Source of the DNA: Deroplatys truncata
Lineage: Eukaryota; Arthropoda; Insecta; Mantodea; Mantidae
Assembly (NCBI GenBank): GCA_030765065.1
Contig: CM060990.1
Span: 280,825,341 to 280,889,340 of the forward strand
DNA length: 64,000 nucleotides
Direction: 5' to 3'
Under the pieces are notes generated by a model. The model was not told the origin of the DNA and ran no database searches. It saw nothing but the letters and a program-made list of their open reading frames with translations. Shown piece after piece: positions 36,066-48,110 of the stretch. Each line of letters opens with the position of its first letter. Position 1 is the first letter of the stretch. Made by a program: the position numbers and the translations under genes.

Positions 36066-36779
36066 TAAGCAGTTTTGCCTCATAGTATGTCGCGAAAATG
36101 GTTTATTGAGAAAACTTTTCACATGCAAAACGCAACAACACAAGTGGCAAATATCTACTGAAAGGAATCTGTTGTGTTAGTGCAGAGTAGCCAACTCAAT
36201 CACCCGTCAGTACATGTTGCATGTTTATCGGTATATGCATTTTAATTAAACAGCGCGACTTCCCTGTGACCGTACATGCGCTTTTAAGTTATTAAATTCC
36301 TATATTTGAAATAGATAACTTCTGATTTTGTGTTCATAAAGTAAATCAAAATTCCCTACCTTTAATAATAAAAATCAACAGACTGGCAATACCTAACGTA
36401 TCGGGAGTTGCTTCGGCTATCTGCGAGTCTCATCGGCTAATACCTTCGCTGGCAGAGAAGACTTGAGAGGTTTGTTGTAGTGACTTCTCCCTTCACGTCT
36501 CGTTTCGAGAACACGTCTATTATACCATGTCTGTCAGTCATGTTACTCCCGCCTGAGAAGATAGACTACAATACATTATGAACGGAACCGAGTTTTATCG
36601 CAAGCAGCGTATTTTAGGCCGTAACAATAGGCAGAAAGCAAACCCTCAAAACACAAGGAATAATCTCTTTGTCATTTTTAAATTTAATACAGATGATTTC
36701 TTTAAAATTTACCGGGCTTAGCAGATAGCCCACAGAACACGCCCCGATTGACATATAGGCAACCGCCTGCTTTTGTATC

Positions 36780-37230
36780 ATGACTAATTGAACTAAAAGT
36801 CATAATATATTTTCACGAGTATCTTTTGGAATATCTGCGATATTATCGAGTGTATTTTCCAGGGCTTTGGTAATTTCAAATTATAAAGCAATATATTTGC
36901 CATTGTTAACATCACCCAGACCAGAAGCTCCTTTTGACAAAGCTAACGCGCCCATGCTACTTACTGACAATGACAACGTACCTAATGGAATATTTTCCAT
37001 CTCCGTAGCCTTGAATTGCTTAAGCTGCGTAAGCATTTGATTTATCTGTCCTAAAACTAGCTCTACTTGTTCTTTATTCACGGTTGAAATAATCGTTAAC
37101 AATCCTAACATTCTATGTATCCAATAACGTATCCTAGCTTTTGCTCTACGTAACTAGGAAATTGTAGATCTTACCTTCATATAATATTGTACAATTTCCT
37201 GGAATGAATTACTACCTGCTTGTGACTCAC
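36780..37230 (-). CDS. Unrecognised protein-like open frame with one stop
   Basis: On minus, about 50 codons (SLTYELSESQAGSNSFQE) run to one in-frame stop, continue through LRRAKARIRYWIHRM and then stay open from 37111 to 36881 (LGLLTIISTVNKEQVELVLG, a KATEMENIPLG segment, LSKGASGLGDVNNGKYIAL). The residue mix looks protein-like, not like chance translation of AT-rich DNA. I do not recognise the family. It could be gag or another structural part of a retroelement. GC content around it is higher than in the flanks. Confidence 0.28.
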
Positions 37231-37663
37231 TTAACTCATAAGTCAACGACAAAGTTCGAACACGGCAATGGCTCCCCATGTGCACTAGTCGAAATCCTCA
37301 ATTTCTGAGGTTACTGCTGACTTGTATTGCCATCTCGCACTGATACGGCTCGCCTTCTCATCTCGAACTTCAGCTCAGGAACATTCAATACCTCAGGCTG
37401 AAACGGCAAGTCCATGTGTATGAATAAAGCAATGTTTCAATTTAATCGAACACCTGCCCAAGACCAGTTTTTCTTTAATAACTCATATACATGATGTTTC
37501 AGGACCTCTGCGACAAACTCTTAGGAACGATAGATCCTCCAGAGGGGAACATTTTTGTCAAGGATCCTCCGACGCATCGTTACGGGGTTATTCACCCCTG
37601 TTTGAAGCGTATCCGGTAGGAGGTTTGAGAGGCACAGCCAGTACACTTTGACTCTCTGTTTGT

Positions 37664-38172
37664 TTACAACCACTGCATCAAGTGACATCGCCTCTTTCTT
37701 GTCCCATATGTCTGGTTAGGTTTGGTAGGTCTAAGACGCACAATCCAATTTAACTCAGTGTTCGTGAACAGCTCCACGCATACCACCTCCAGAAAGTAAC
37801 TGGTGCCGAACGACTTCGCGTCTTGTGTTCAGTTAATCCAGTGGTTTCTCCAACGGAATATCGCAGATCTTACATTTCCAGCGCACGCTTTGTTTACTGA
37901 TGAGGCTTACTTCACACGAGAAGGATACTCCAGCAGCAAGAACAGCCACATCTGGGATGTTGAGAACTCTCATGCAGTTTTCGTTAGACATCACCAACAA
38001 AAGTATTCCGTAACATCTGGGCTGGAGTTGTTGGTGTTACCTGCTGGGACCGTTTGTTTTGCCACCCCGTTTGAGTTAAATTGAGCTCTGCGTCTCAGAC
38101 CTACAAAACCCCTTCTCCAGACGCAAGGGACAAGAAAGAGGCTATGTCACTTGATTCAGCGGTTGTAAAGAT
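37664..38172 (+). mobile_element. Internally deleted Tc-type element with ~105-bp inverted repeats
   Basis: The arm at about 37668-37772 pairs with the reverse complement of about 38062-38172 at roughly 80% identity (shared blocks atcaagtgacat, gcctctttcttgtccc, tttaactca). Between them the plus strand keeps about 290 bp of a Tc-type transposase: CVQLIQWFLQRNIADLTF, HALFTDEAYFTREGYSSSKN (first catalytic D), SHIWDVENSHAV (37803-38084). The N-terminus and the last two catalytic residues are missing. It is best read as a deletion derivative with long terminal repeats. Confidence 0.65.
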
Positions 38173-38180
38173 ATATATAA

Positions 38181-38216
<36 letters not shown>

Positions 38217-38218
38217 TC
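38166..38218 (+). repeat. (AT)n(GT)n microsatellite
   Basis: An AT-repeat run of about 25 bases passes directly into about 9 GT units. It adjoins the right inverted repeat of the Tc-type deletion derivative. Confidence 0.9.
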
Positions 38219-38449
38219 TTGTTTACACTTATATACTTTTGTAGCATTCACCATTTGCGTATTACATGGAACAATTTCATTTATTACGATTACGTAGTAA
38301 ACAACACATCACCCTCCCTCTCAACGAGGAAAAAAAATCTACCACACAAAGGGATTTTTTTAAATGGAAGGCCATGCAAATACACAGATTTAAAAAATCT
38401 GCAAAAAATAACATCAGGCATCTCCCACGGACCTTAAAAGCTCTGCTAC

Positions 38450-39310
38450 CCCTCTGCAACTTTACATTCTTTGTTATGTAATTTATTACATAATAACTGT
38501 AGGATCTTAAACAGCTCTATAATGCGTGAATGAGGAAAGCTTAGGACTGGTATTATCAGAGGCTTATGGGGGAGGTCCGCCAATATAATACACAAGTAAC
38601 TGATATAAAACTATTATTCAAAAAATAATTATACAAATTTTTAAGAAGTTTAAAAATGAAAAGCTTCATAAATAAATAAATATATGCATATATACAAACA
38701 AACAAATTTGGCTGTACAGTTCAAGTCTGAAAACGGTAACTCTGCAACTTTAAACTCGTTGATCATTTATAGCAAATCGTAAATCACAAAAAACTTAAAA
38801 ACCGTTTAAAATACATATGAATTGGACTAGGGACTTATATAATAATTCATTTAATTCCTTATAACTTCTGTTTTATAAGTTATGAATCTAACTCAGGCAT
38901 TAAACAAATGAAAAACTAATGCTAAGCCGAAAGCTAACTTGTGCAATCAGATGCCCGATTCAATCTTTAAGGCCCTTTAATGTGCCAGTACAAGCATATC
39001 TAAGCAACGGTTACGTCCCATTCATTAAGAATTTAGACAATACTGTACAGAACGCATACTACCCTGATAAGACAGTTCTTTGTTTGTACGTAACGAGAAG
39101 CCTAAATAGAACGCAATCTCATACTGGTCTTGGTATGAGAGCTAGGAGAAGGTCCAGGTGTTTGCTTCGTAATGGCAGGAATCGTTATCTCTGAGTTCAG
39201 CTCAGCAGGTCAACAGCAAGCCAGAGTAGCGGAGGAGAGGCAGCTGGCATTTCCCCTTGCCACGTTGTATTACGATACATACAACCAAAAGTGGCGTGGT
39301 ACTTAATACC
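38450..39310 (+). repeat. THAP transposon copy B, non-coding middle, uninterrupted
   Basis: This aligns in order with 25365-28650 but lacks both transposons found there. At about 39014 it has ggttacgtcccattc where the other copy holds the 1,038-bp element. At about 39108 it has gcctaaatagaacgc where the other holds the 1,340-bp element. It is followed directly by a transposase-like gene on the same strand. Confidence 0.75.
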
Positions 39311-39341
39311 GCCAAGTCCTTACATTTGGAGTTGAAAACTG

Positions 39342-40590
39342 ATGCTAATACAGTGCGAGTTCGGAACTGAAACCTTCAGTGCTATAAACGGCGCTAGCGT
39401 GAATCAAAGTTTGACTGATGAAGAAGTCGAATCTTCAGCTGTAAATGATGAATATTATACACCAAAGAAATATTTGAGAAAACCCAGTGAAGATGGAGCA
39501 AAATATGTACGTATGTCCAGAAAATATTGTTTTGTGTTTGTATGTCTAAATTTCTCCTTGAGCTATTCAGTGTTGGTCAATCGTGTGGTGCACCTGTCAC
39601 TGAAAGAAAATCTAACACACGAGGGCATTAATGCAAATTATAACATATTGTGTGAATGGGCGCACTTATGAGTGGTGCTCTGGGGTCCAAAGTGAAAGTC
39701 TGAAAATTATGTGAGGATAGCTTCTGGCATGTAACTTTGCGGAATGAAATTTTAACTTGTTTCTTTGCATTAGCAAAGGCAATAAGACTATTATTTTTTC
39801 TGAATCATTTTATAGACTTATTAAAACAGTATTTCTCCTTCTGTACACAAAGCATGTTTAAAACGGAAAAAAACGTAATTTATTAATTGTCATTAATGAT
39901 TCAAATTTATGTTTATGTGAGGATGGACAGTATGACTCCTCAGGATTTTCTGCTAAGTATGTGACATATTCTATAATGAATTTGGCAACAAGTAAAATAC
40001 TAGACTTCATAATTGTACACAGAGGAACTGTAAGTGGTGATATTGAGAAAGCTGCTTGCGAACATGTACTGGCTTCTTTGAATGAAAACCTGCCCAGAAA
40101 AAATTATCCTGACAGACACACGGGTATTACAGCTTTGAAGAAAAAGACATTTCGGCATATACACCATGAATTTGATTTTTGACATGCTAAATCGCTTATG
40201 AAAATCTTTAAAAAGGTTCCAATATCTCCGGTCTTTCATGAACGGAAGCATTCTGTTTGTAATCACCTGTGGTGGGCATCCGCTACTTGTTAAAGTGACA
40301 GTTTACTCCTAAAGGAAAATTTCACGACCATTCTGAATCACATTAATGTCCGCAATTGATAGATTTTGAGAAATTTCATTCATGTGCTCAAGATGTGTTG
40401 GTGAAGAAAAAATTAAAAACACAAGCAGGCTATGTAAGAATTCCATAGAATACAATGATCTGTACAGTATAATAAATAATGGAAGATTATAAGTGACATT
40501 ACGCATATAAATCATTTTCTACATGCAGCAATCCTACCACAACTTGCCCAAAATAAACTCATTTTTCATTTCTAGGCATGTATGTCAGAT
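39342..40590 (+). pseudogene. THAP-transposon putative catalytic region (FSAKY family), broken
   Basis: The first block (39342-39510) is an acidic segment ending in KYLRKPSEDGAKY, directly before gtacgtatg, a plausible splice donor. After about 400 bp the plus strand reads EDGQYDSSGFSAKYVTYSIM, ATSKILDFIIVHRG, ACEHVLASLNENLPR and YPDRHTGITAL (39910-40180). After a stop it continues with HAKSLMKIFKK and SVCNHLWWASAT (to about 40290). The pattern GDGxxDSxGFSAKYxTYxxMD followed by a T/DRH segment is recalled from repeat-encoded putative transposases of insects and vertebrates. Superfamily placement (Kolobok-like is my best guess because of the THAP link) is inference. Stops and frameshifts are present. 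Confidence 0.6.
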
Positions 40591-40710
40591 AAAGATAGCT
40601 CCTCTAGATCAAAGTTTTCAACAAGGGAAAAAAGTAGTGGTGTATAAGAAGACGTACGAGAGAAAAAAGCTTATGAGCAGAGACAGAACCTTGTAACACA
40701 AATAGTGAGT

Positions 40711-41263
40711 GATTAGATTGGATTGTGAAGCAGAGGGACTTCGGCGGTGATCTAGGAATGATAATATTGTAGCGACGCCCCACGATTGGGCGCCTCCGGG
40801 AGGTGAAGGGAGACACCGACGACCGGAACCAGGAATGACGGCACAGCAATGCAGAGTTCCTACAGTTTCCCTATATAAACGCCCCGGCAGTCAGATAGGG
40901 GAGCCCACCCCACATACGGTCAACGCCCCACCATGGGGCGGTCCTTATCCCCGGCAACCAGCCGAAGCCGAGGGACGGAGAAAGTCCACAGAGAGCACCT
41001 TTTTTCCCTGCCACGCTGCACCGAAACATCATCGCCGACACTTCCAACGCTGAAACAGACCAATCGGGGTGAAGGATGAATGAAATGATTAATGGAACGA
41101 AGTGGAGAGACAGGGAATTGCGAGAGATGAAAGAAACCACTCCAACACTCACCTGACGACATAGTAAAATTCCCGGAAAAAAGAAAGGGCGCTCACCGAG
41201 GATCGAATTTGGGACCCTCAAATGCAGGTCATAGACGTTACCGCCTGAGTCATCCCGCTCGGT
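40711..41263 (-). mobile_element. tRNA-derived SINE, about 550 bp
   Basis: On minus the head at 41190-41263 reads CCGAGCGGGATGACTCAGGC (A-box region) and later AATTCGATCCTCGG (B box). It is followed by a long tRNA-unrelated body that ends near 40711. A short repeat, aatagtga, occurs at 40701-40708 and 41264-41271 and is the probable target duplication. The open frames of 80-116 codons here are chance readings of the SINE body. Confidence 0.65.
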
Positions 41264-41274
41264 AATAGTGAAGT

Positions 41275-42440
41275 AATGAACAAACGTTTCAATACCAGTA
41301 CGTTATACCAGGAGTTACTGATCGTGGTGATATTCCTTGTAATATTGGCTCACTCCAGAAAATTAAAACTAACAAACAGGAAATGGAAGCCCGACACTTC
41401 TATTGTTTGGATTACGTAAGTAAGAAAACGGCGAAAAAAACAATAAAATACGTAAATAATGAAACGAGTTCAAAAAGTTATACTTTAAAGCATGGATATC
41501 CAAGGCACTACAATGACCACACATTGTAGCTGAAACTTAACCCTATGACTAATCAGCTGCTCCGGCAGTAGATACTTGCTCAAGAATGCTGGTTAGCCGC
41601 ATGACGCCCCATGGTGTGCAAAATACCCTGCAGATCCTAAACGGTAAGTCGTACATTGTTCCAGTTTTCAACATTATTTTGCACAACCCAAGATCTTGTA
41701 GAATATTAAATAAGATATAAATGTTTTAGTTCAGTCTTTCTTTAAGAACAAAGATAAAAGAGCCTACTCCTAGATTCTTAACTTCAGCATTTCAAAATTC
41801 CGAGCTGATGTACTTGTTCTGTTCCTACTTTTGTTCGTTGTCGTATTGAAAAAGCACGAAGTTCTTCATTAAATAGATCTTATGCTTCTTCGATTTACGT
41901 TATACTTGTAGACAATTAAAACAGGCTTTTGTCGTTATCAGTGGCTTTACACGCAGTTTCTATTGATCGGTTTCGCCATTGGCACCAATGCGTAGCAGCT
42001 TCAGGTAATTTACATAGTCCTCACCAGGTAACATTACTAAGCATTACACATTTGGTCTGTCTCCGGAAGCTGTAGCATTCCCAATGGTTACAAACTTTGG
42101 TCTTCTTTATCAAGTCCTGGGAATTTCCTCAGGTATAGCATAGCACAGCGGTCGGAAGGCGGACAAAAGTATTTGGGTGCCCTCTGCTAGCCCGGTGTCC
42201 ACGCTCCACAAGGGGGCTAGAGAATCACCTGTTCAATTGTAGTGCAGCAGTGGCGTGATAGGCATGGCAGAGCAAAGGTCGGTAGATGGCAGCATTGTTA
42301 ATGCTTCTGAATGTCAGGTCGCCGCAAGGCTGTTTTTCTGATTTTTGCCTTGATTTTGGTGTCCAGTTTTGTATGGGAATAAATGAGAAGTTAAATTGCA
42401 TTTTGGGTCTTAGATATTTCGTGCTCTTAATACATTAAAA
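41275..42440. other. No gene recognised
   Basis: Mixed sequence with no domain, no long open frame and no clear repeat structure. Confidence 0.35.
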
Positions 42441-42452
42441 GAAGATGCTGAA

Positions 42453-42717
42453 AAATGAAATTGAGTTTTATTTATGGACGCTCTTTAACTACTATGGTTC
42501 TTAGGGTCCCATTCTATATTGGGCGTGAAAGACCGGAAATTTTGCTCAGAGGCCTCTTATCAGGCTTGAGGTTCTTTTACGTGCCGTAAATCCCTTCCGA
42601 AGGAAGCCGTGCTAAGGATTTTTACGCCCGAAAAAATCCATCGCCTTCCGCCGGGTTTGAACCCGCGACCTCGGGAACTAGAGGCTAGCACGGTACCACT
42701 AGTCCACGGAGGACGAC
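42453..42717 (-). mobile_element. tRNA-derived SINE family S, copy 1
   Basis: A 265-bp unit bounded by a perfect 12-bp duplication, gaagatgctgaa, at 42441-42452 and 42718-42729. On minus the head reads cgtcctccgtggactagtgg (A box, tggactagtggtacc) and then gcgggttcaaacccgg (B box, ggttcaaaccc). The body has gcgatggattttttcgggcg, and the 3' end is ataaataaaactcaat. A second copy lies at 49751-50052. The perfect duplication suggests a fairly recent insertion. Confidence 0.9.
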
Positions 42718-42729
42718 GAAGATGCTGAA

Positions 42730-44035
42730 GAACGAGTTTTACTTCAGAAGATAAGTTAGGAGCTAAGGAATTCATAAAAAAATTACCTCAGTATAGGACT
42801 AGGAATGGTTCGGTACAAGTCCAGTCGGTTCTGACGTCACACGACTCGGTACACCGAGTACATAACTGGGTTGTTTATTTGGCGGCAGGTTTGAATACGT
42901 AGGAAGAATTATCGAATACAGCATCGTCCATTATACTCATTGTTTAGTTTCCCTTTTTGCTTATGGGTAGCAGAAGTTTCAGTAGTCAGTAACTTGCCTT
43001 ATATATACTCAAACACACCATAATCTAGCAGCTTCTATAATCTCTATTGTGGCATCTTACCGAAGAAGCCAGATAGAGTATATTCTCTTGAAATTTGTTT
43101 ATGGCTTTAGATAATTATGTTACCAGTAACAATTGTACAGAACTTTCTATATAATGCTATTAAAGTAAACAACGTATTCAGCAATTTATTTTCTTGGTGA
43201 TGCAGTATGTTGTATGAGATGATGAAGTGAAGTTAGCAAGATTTTCCTATTTTTATTGCAAAACTGGCTGCATTGCAAATTGAGCCTATAGTGGGATACC
43301 AGAATTTCAGGAAAGTGGCAAAATGCGGGTTTCTTTTGCGACTGTTTCCCACTACAACGGAAGAAAGCATCAAGTTCCCTACTTTTGATGAATTCTGGGT
43401 TACGTTGTCTAGCAAGCACAACATATCAAGTTGTATCACACACAAAGATTTACACACACACGCACACCTATTTACGTTACAGGTATTTCTTTTTAATGTT
43501 GCTTCAAAAGGTTTCCTATAAGAGTTTCTTATATTCTCTAGAATATCACATTATTTGACTCTCCTTTGGGGCATAATTATTATATAATGGTTACATTTTG
43601 GAACTAAACTTATTAGCAAAACCCCGGCATATGTATGTGGATTCCATAATTAATAAACTAAGATGAAAGTTAAATAGTGAGTTAGTGGGCTATTAAGATC
43701 TACTACATCACATCGCCATATCAGCAAATACCAACACAACTGCAATAATAATAAAACCTGTAATATTGAATAAAACCGTTTATCACCCCGAAAAATATGT
43801 TTCTGGCCACACCATTATGTTTTCTGCTGTAAGCTGTTACTTATATGGCGGCAGGTTAGGAAAGGTTGTTTGTGTTGTTTGACAGGTTTCGGCAATGCGA
43901 AATGGCGATTTACATTAAGTTAAAAAGGAAATTTTATTCTTCCAAAAATTAATTCTTTTTTAAAAAATCACACTATCATGTACAAAATACATACGCATAT
44001 TAAAATATAATCCTTTAAGGAAATTCATTTGTTTG
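42730..44035. other. No gene recognised
   Basis: AT-rich sequence with short overlapping open frames on both strands near 43190-43520. None has a domain I can name. Confidence 0.35.
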
Positions 44036-44039
44036 TGCA

Positions 44040-44205
44040 GTGCAAAATTTTAAAAAAGGAAAATATAAAAATAAGAACTTTTATGTAAATTATAAGCATT
44101 TCTGCTCAACTTGGGCTGAGAGATGAGCTTCTCTCAGAGATTATCTGCCCTGCTGCACAAAACACTTCCTCAGCTGGCACGGAGACATCAATGTTGATTG
44201 AATAG
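44040..44205 (-). pseudogene. hAT transposase C-terminal fragment
   Basis: On minus the sequence reads INIDVSVPAEEVFCAAGQII, then SERSSSLSPS, a stop and AEMLII. This matches the hAT dimerisation motif (IPATSVPSERVFSAAG-IISERR--LSP---EML-F). Only about 50 codons remain and the flanks show no other hAT block. Confidence 0.72.
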
Positions 44206-45000
44206 GTATAGCATGTTACATGAGCTTTTCAACTACAGAAATGTTTTACAACATAATACTGAATGCGGTGACGTAGATGCTTCTATAGAACCGAAGAACT
44301 GGAAAATAGAGAAGAAGTATTAAAAAACAGGACCTAGATTTGGCAGCGCCATCTAATTCACTCTTCATTTGGGCAGTACCGCGGTTTACTCTGTATACTG
44401 TATAGAGGCACCAGAACCGGGCTACTTATCGGCTTTACTCGTACCATCCCCACTCCTACCTCACTATCAGTCGCCACAAGTTCTTTTAAGGAGTTTAGAT
44501 TAAAAATGATCATATGGTGATGCCAAGGTTAATTAAATATTATCTCATTAGTGTACCACTTTTATTGGGTTACAATGGGTATTATTGGCGTATGTTTTAT
44601 AAGCGTATCTGTCGCATTTACGGTTAAATACAGGTTAGGTGTTTCATATGTGAGGTACTTCTTGAGAAGTCATGTTTTGAAGGAGAGTTTACAACAGTGT
44701 TATATTAGTTGCTGTGTAATGAAAGTGACCATACGGCTGTTTCAAATAAAGCCTATCGTGCCAGAAACCCATTTAAATTTTACGCGAAATTCATTTGAGG
44801 TTATGCCATATTTTCGCAGAAAACCGGAGTGATGTAAAATTGAAGGAGTACAGTTAATTGAAAGTAATAACTAGGAGTACTAGTGCAGTATTAGATTACG
44901 GTCAAAATAGAGGCGTTATACTTACGAAATGCGGATTGTTTTTTTATATTCAGAGTAATCCTTGTTTAATGAGGAACGTTTTGGTGTAGTAGATGTTGCT
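44206..45000. other. No gene recognised
   Basis: AT-rich, with one 93-codon open frame (44551-44832, +) lacking a recognisable domain. A run of seven T at about 44940 might be the poly-A end of the minus-strand LINE that follows, but the LINE 3' end could not be fixed. Confidence 0.3.
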
Positions 45001-45029
45001 GTGGCGGTAATGAAAGACCACCCACCCGC

Positions 45030-47734
45030 GCTTTTTTGGGGGCTGGCCCCCAAAGGGAGTATGCAGGCAGAATGGGGTTAGGTACAGGCCTTGGCAGGTA
45101 GCCCAGACCTGGGGCCTAAGTGTTAGTGGAGGCGTTGCATGCAGAAGGCAGGATATTTGAGGTGAGATGTTGTGTTTATGAAGGAGTTGCTTTACCTAAA
45201 CAGTGGCTGCAGCCGGAGAGGGAGCTGCAGGGTCTCGGCGCAGCATATGCTCTCTGCCCTGAAACATACGTATAGTTCTTTTGTATTGTGTGAATTATAG
45301 TTAGGTATATTATGTACATGAGTATAGGGTATTCGCATTTGTATATATAGTTTTGCGTGTTTGTGTTTTTTTGTATTTTATTTATGTATATTTTTAAAAT
45401 ATTTTTAATGGTAATTAATATTCCCTGGCCCTTTTGGCTTACAAATTTGCTGACTATGTACAGGGTTAGTGTTCGTTTCGTATCCAAACGGATAGCGTGG
45501 ATCATCAACATCGGGGTTGCCCATTCACCCCTGTCCGCCCTGGGTGGTGTCTATCAACCAACCGGGGACTCTGGCCTGAGGCGGTGTTAGGGTGAAGCTA
45601 GTGCCTTACGATACCGATCTATGTTTGCAGCGGTATCGGTAGTGTGTTTGTTGAGGGGGATGGTTATGTCAAAAAGGGCTAGGGGCCACTTATGCTTATT
45701 AGCATCTGTGGCATACTATCCCAGTTGTCTGAATAGTGCATTATGGTCTTTGAGGGTTGCTTCATACATATTGAAGGCTAACTGATGCATTCCTCCACTG
45801 TGTGCTTCCACATTTCGCTGTGGGGTATGTCTAGCGGAGCCGTTCGAGGGACTTTGGCTACGCTCCGAAGTACTTTGTTTTGCAGTATTTGTAGTTTTTG
45901 TATGTGTCTTGGCGCAGTGTCCCCATGCTGGGACCGCATAGGTGAATATGGGACGGATGAGCGTGTTGTAGAGTGAAAGTCCTAGTTGTTTTCTCAGTTT
46001 AGAGTTTCGGTTAAGGAGGGGTATAGTCTACCCAATTGGGTGTTGGCCTTTTGTCGTATAGTTTTTACACGTTCGGCGAAAGTAAGCTTAGAATCAAGCG
46101 TTACTCCTGGGTATTTAGCCTTGTTGGTCCAGTTTATTGTTTCCCCATGAGGTTTGAGGGGTGCGCTTCGGTTTGCGTGCTTTAGCCTTCTGGGGAATAA
46201 AATTGCCTGCGTTTTGTCCGTGTTCACCTTTATGCGCCATTTGTTAAGTCAGGGCTCTAAGTCGTCGAGGGCGGCTTGAAGTCTAGTCGTTACCACTTCT
46301 GGTTTTCAAGATTGCGCAGCAATGGCTGTATCATCCACGTAAATCGAGAGCTGTGTTGTTCGTTTTAGGAATGTCGTTGTTGTGTAGATTGAATAGGGTC
46401 GGCCCGAGTAGGCTCCCTTGAGGTACTCCTGCTCGGATGTCTCGTGTGTCAGAGGTTGCGTCCTCTATGGTTACCGTGAAGGTTCGATTCATGAGGGAAT
46501 GGGCCAGAGGTTTAATCATGCTGTTGCATAAATTTAGTTGTTTCAGCTTGTATATTAGACCCGGGTGATACACTGTCAAATGCCCATTGAAATGCTAAAA
46601 ATACTATGCCTGTGGATTTTGTTTAAGATCTGTGTAATATACTCGACATTTCTTGTGAGCTGTAGTGCGCATCTGTTAGGGGTTTAAGTATCAAATTTGG
46701 TGTTTCTTTTTCCTGGTCTGGGACTTTGCAATCCTGGAGGTGTTTGATTATCCAGCGAAGTTCACCTGGGTTAGTCCGCCTGCTCTTATTATGGGTGGGT
46801 TGTATTAGTACATTGTTCATATTATTTTCAAGTTCTGTGTCGTGATCATTATCATGCTTTGGGTTGAGGGAACATGCCGTTTCTAGCGTGTCTACCAATG
46901 CGTTCGCTTTGTCTAGGGCGTCTTCCGCGTATGTATTAGCTAGCGTCTTGAGAGGAGGATGTTGATTGGCTCGTTAATTGGCCTTTTAATTAACTGTCAG
47001 ATTGCTTGGCCAACGGGTCGTAGTTGTGCAAGGGTCTGATCCCATTGCTGTTGTGCTATTTACGATATACGTGTTTTAACTTCGCTATTTAGGGTTGCCG
47101 TTTTGTCCTTATGGACCAGGCTTCTCATGCGTTGCCATTTCCGCCTTTCGTGGTCTCGCACCCTCATTAGGGCTAGCAGGTTCGGTGGGAAAACTAGTTC
47201 ATGTCTGGGCGGAGGTTTTACTGGGACAGCTACTGCAATTGCATCCAGTATCGTATTTTCTAGGGTAAGGGTGGCTAGATCCGCATCGTCCTGGGAGAAG
47301 ATAGCATGTCTGGGGGGAAGGCGGCATCTGGGTGCTGCGCGAAGGTTGCCCAGTTAGTACAGTTGAAGTTTCTGATTTGTGGTTGAGGTTTGTACTTAGG
47401 GGTATCCTCGATGTGAATTTCTATACCTAGGTGATCCGAGGTCAGCGCGTCTATCGCTTGAATCTCATATTTAAACACAGTATTTCTCAATATGGCAATG
47501 TCAAGGGTGTGTGGTGTATGGGCATGGTTTGTTGGTCTGTATGTAGGTGTGTCAGAGTGTATAATAAAATATTCATTCTTAGTATTAAGCATACGATTAC
47601 ATAGCGCGTTTCCCGCTGGGTTGCTGGTGCTGTTACCCTATGCCTGATGGATTGTGTTGTAATCCCCGCTGCTAGTATAGTGTTGTCGAGGCTTATGAGG
47701 GTATCAGTGTCTCAAAGATCAGTCTGGTTTGGGG

Positions 47735-47778
<44 letters not shown>

Positions 47779-48110
47779 TTACTACCGTTGCCTGTTGTTT
47801 TGATAAGTTTAGCCTAATTAGGGTTGTTTCCATAGTGTTTAGTGTGGGTATATGCTTTTGACAGTGTCGAACGTTGTTTTGTATAGCTATGGCTGTCCCT
47901 CGCCCGCCTGTTCTTCCTGTCTGCCCGATCTGTATACCTTGTATCCCGGGATGGATAACCGAGCTTTGGGAGTTATAAGTTTCGTTTAACAGGGCCACTG
48001 CGATATTATTGGTGTACAGGCAATGTTTGAGTTTGTGGGCTTGAGTGCGAGCCCTCCTGGTGTTCCAGAAGAGTATTTTATGTTTATGGGTGTTGTTGGG
48101 CGCCAGTTTT
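45030..48110 (-). pseudogene. Jockey-like LINE 1, ORF2 (endonuclease-reverse transcriptase) and 3' part
   Basis: ORF2 of a Jockey-superfamily non-LTR element, on minus. The apurinic endonuclease starts near 48106 (HKILFWNTRRARTQ; the expected ATG is replaced by CTG). It continues with IQIGQTGRTGGRGTAIAIQN and, in another frame, NEYFIIHSDTPTYRPTN and HTLDIAILRNT (about 47450-47590). An (AT)n tract of about 40 bp lies inside the endonuclease (47737-47776). RT is seen as GELRWIIKHLQDCKVP (about 46750), RAGVPQGSLLGPTLFN (46331-46579), the thumb segment INWTNKAKYPGVTLDSKLTF (45994-46227), and then LYNTLIRPIFTYAVPAWGHC. Frameshifts and stops are frequent. The catalytic YxDD was not clearly located. 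Confidence 0.82.
47737..47776 (+). repeat. (AT)n microsatellite inside LINE endonuclease
   Basis: About 20 AT units interrupt the endonuclease coding region and, on minus, keep one frame open as alternating Tyr and Ile. Confidence 0.92.

Noticed and set aside
40871-41221. 116-codon minus frame
   Set aside because: It runs through the body and head of a tRNA-derived SINE, including its B box.
42640-42717. tRNA gene candidate (A and B boxes)
   Set aside because: The boxes belong to the head of a SINE that has a second copy at 49751 and a target duplication; no acceptor stem is formed.
43186-43521. Overlapping frames of 74-82 codons on both strands
   Set aside because: Neither strand shows a domain; the overlap of frames suggests chance, although a decayed transposon cannot be excluded.
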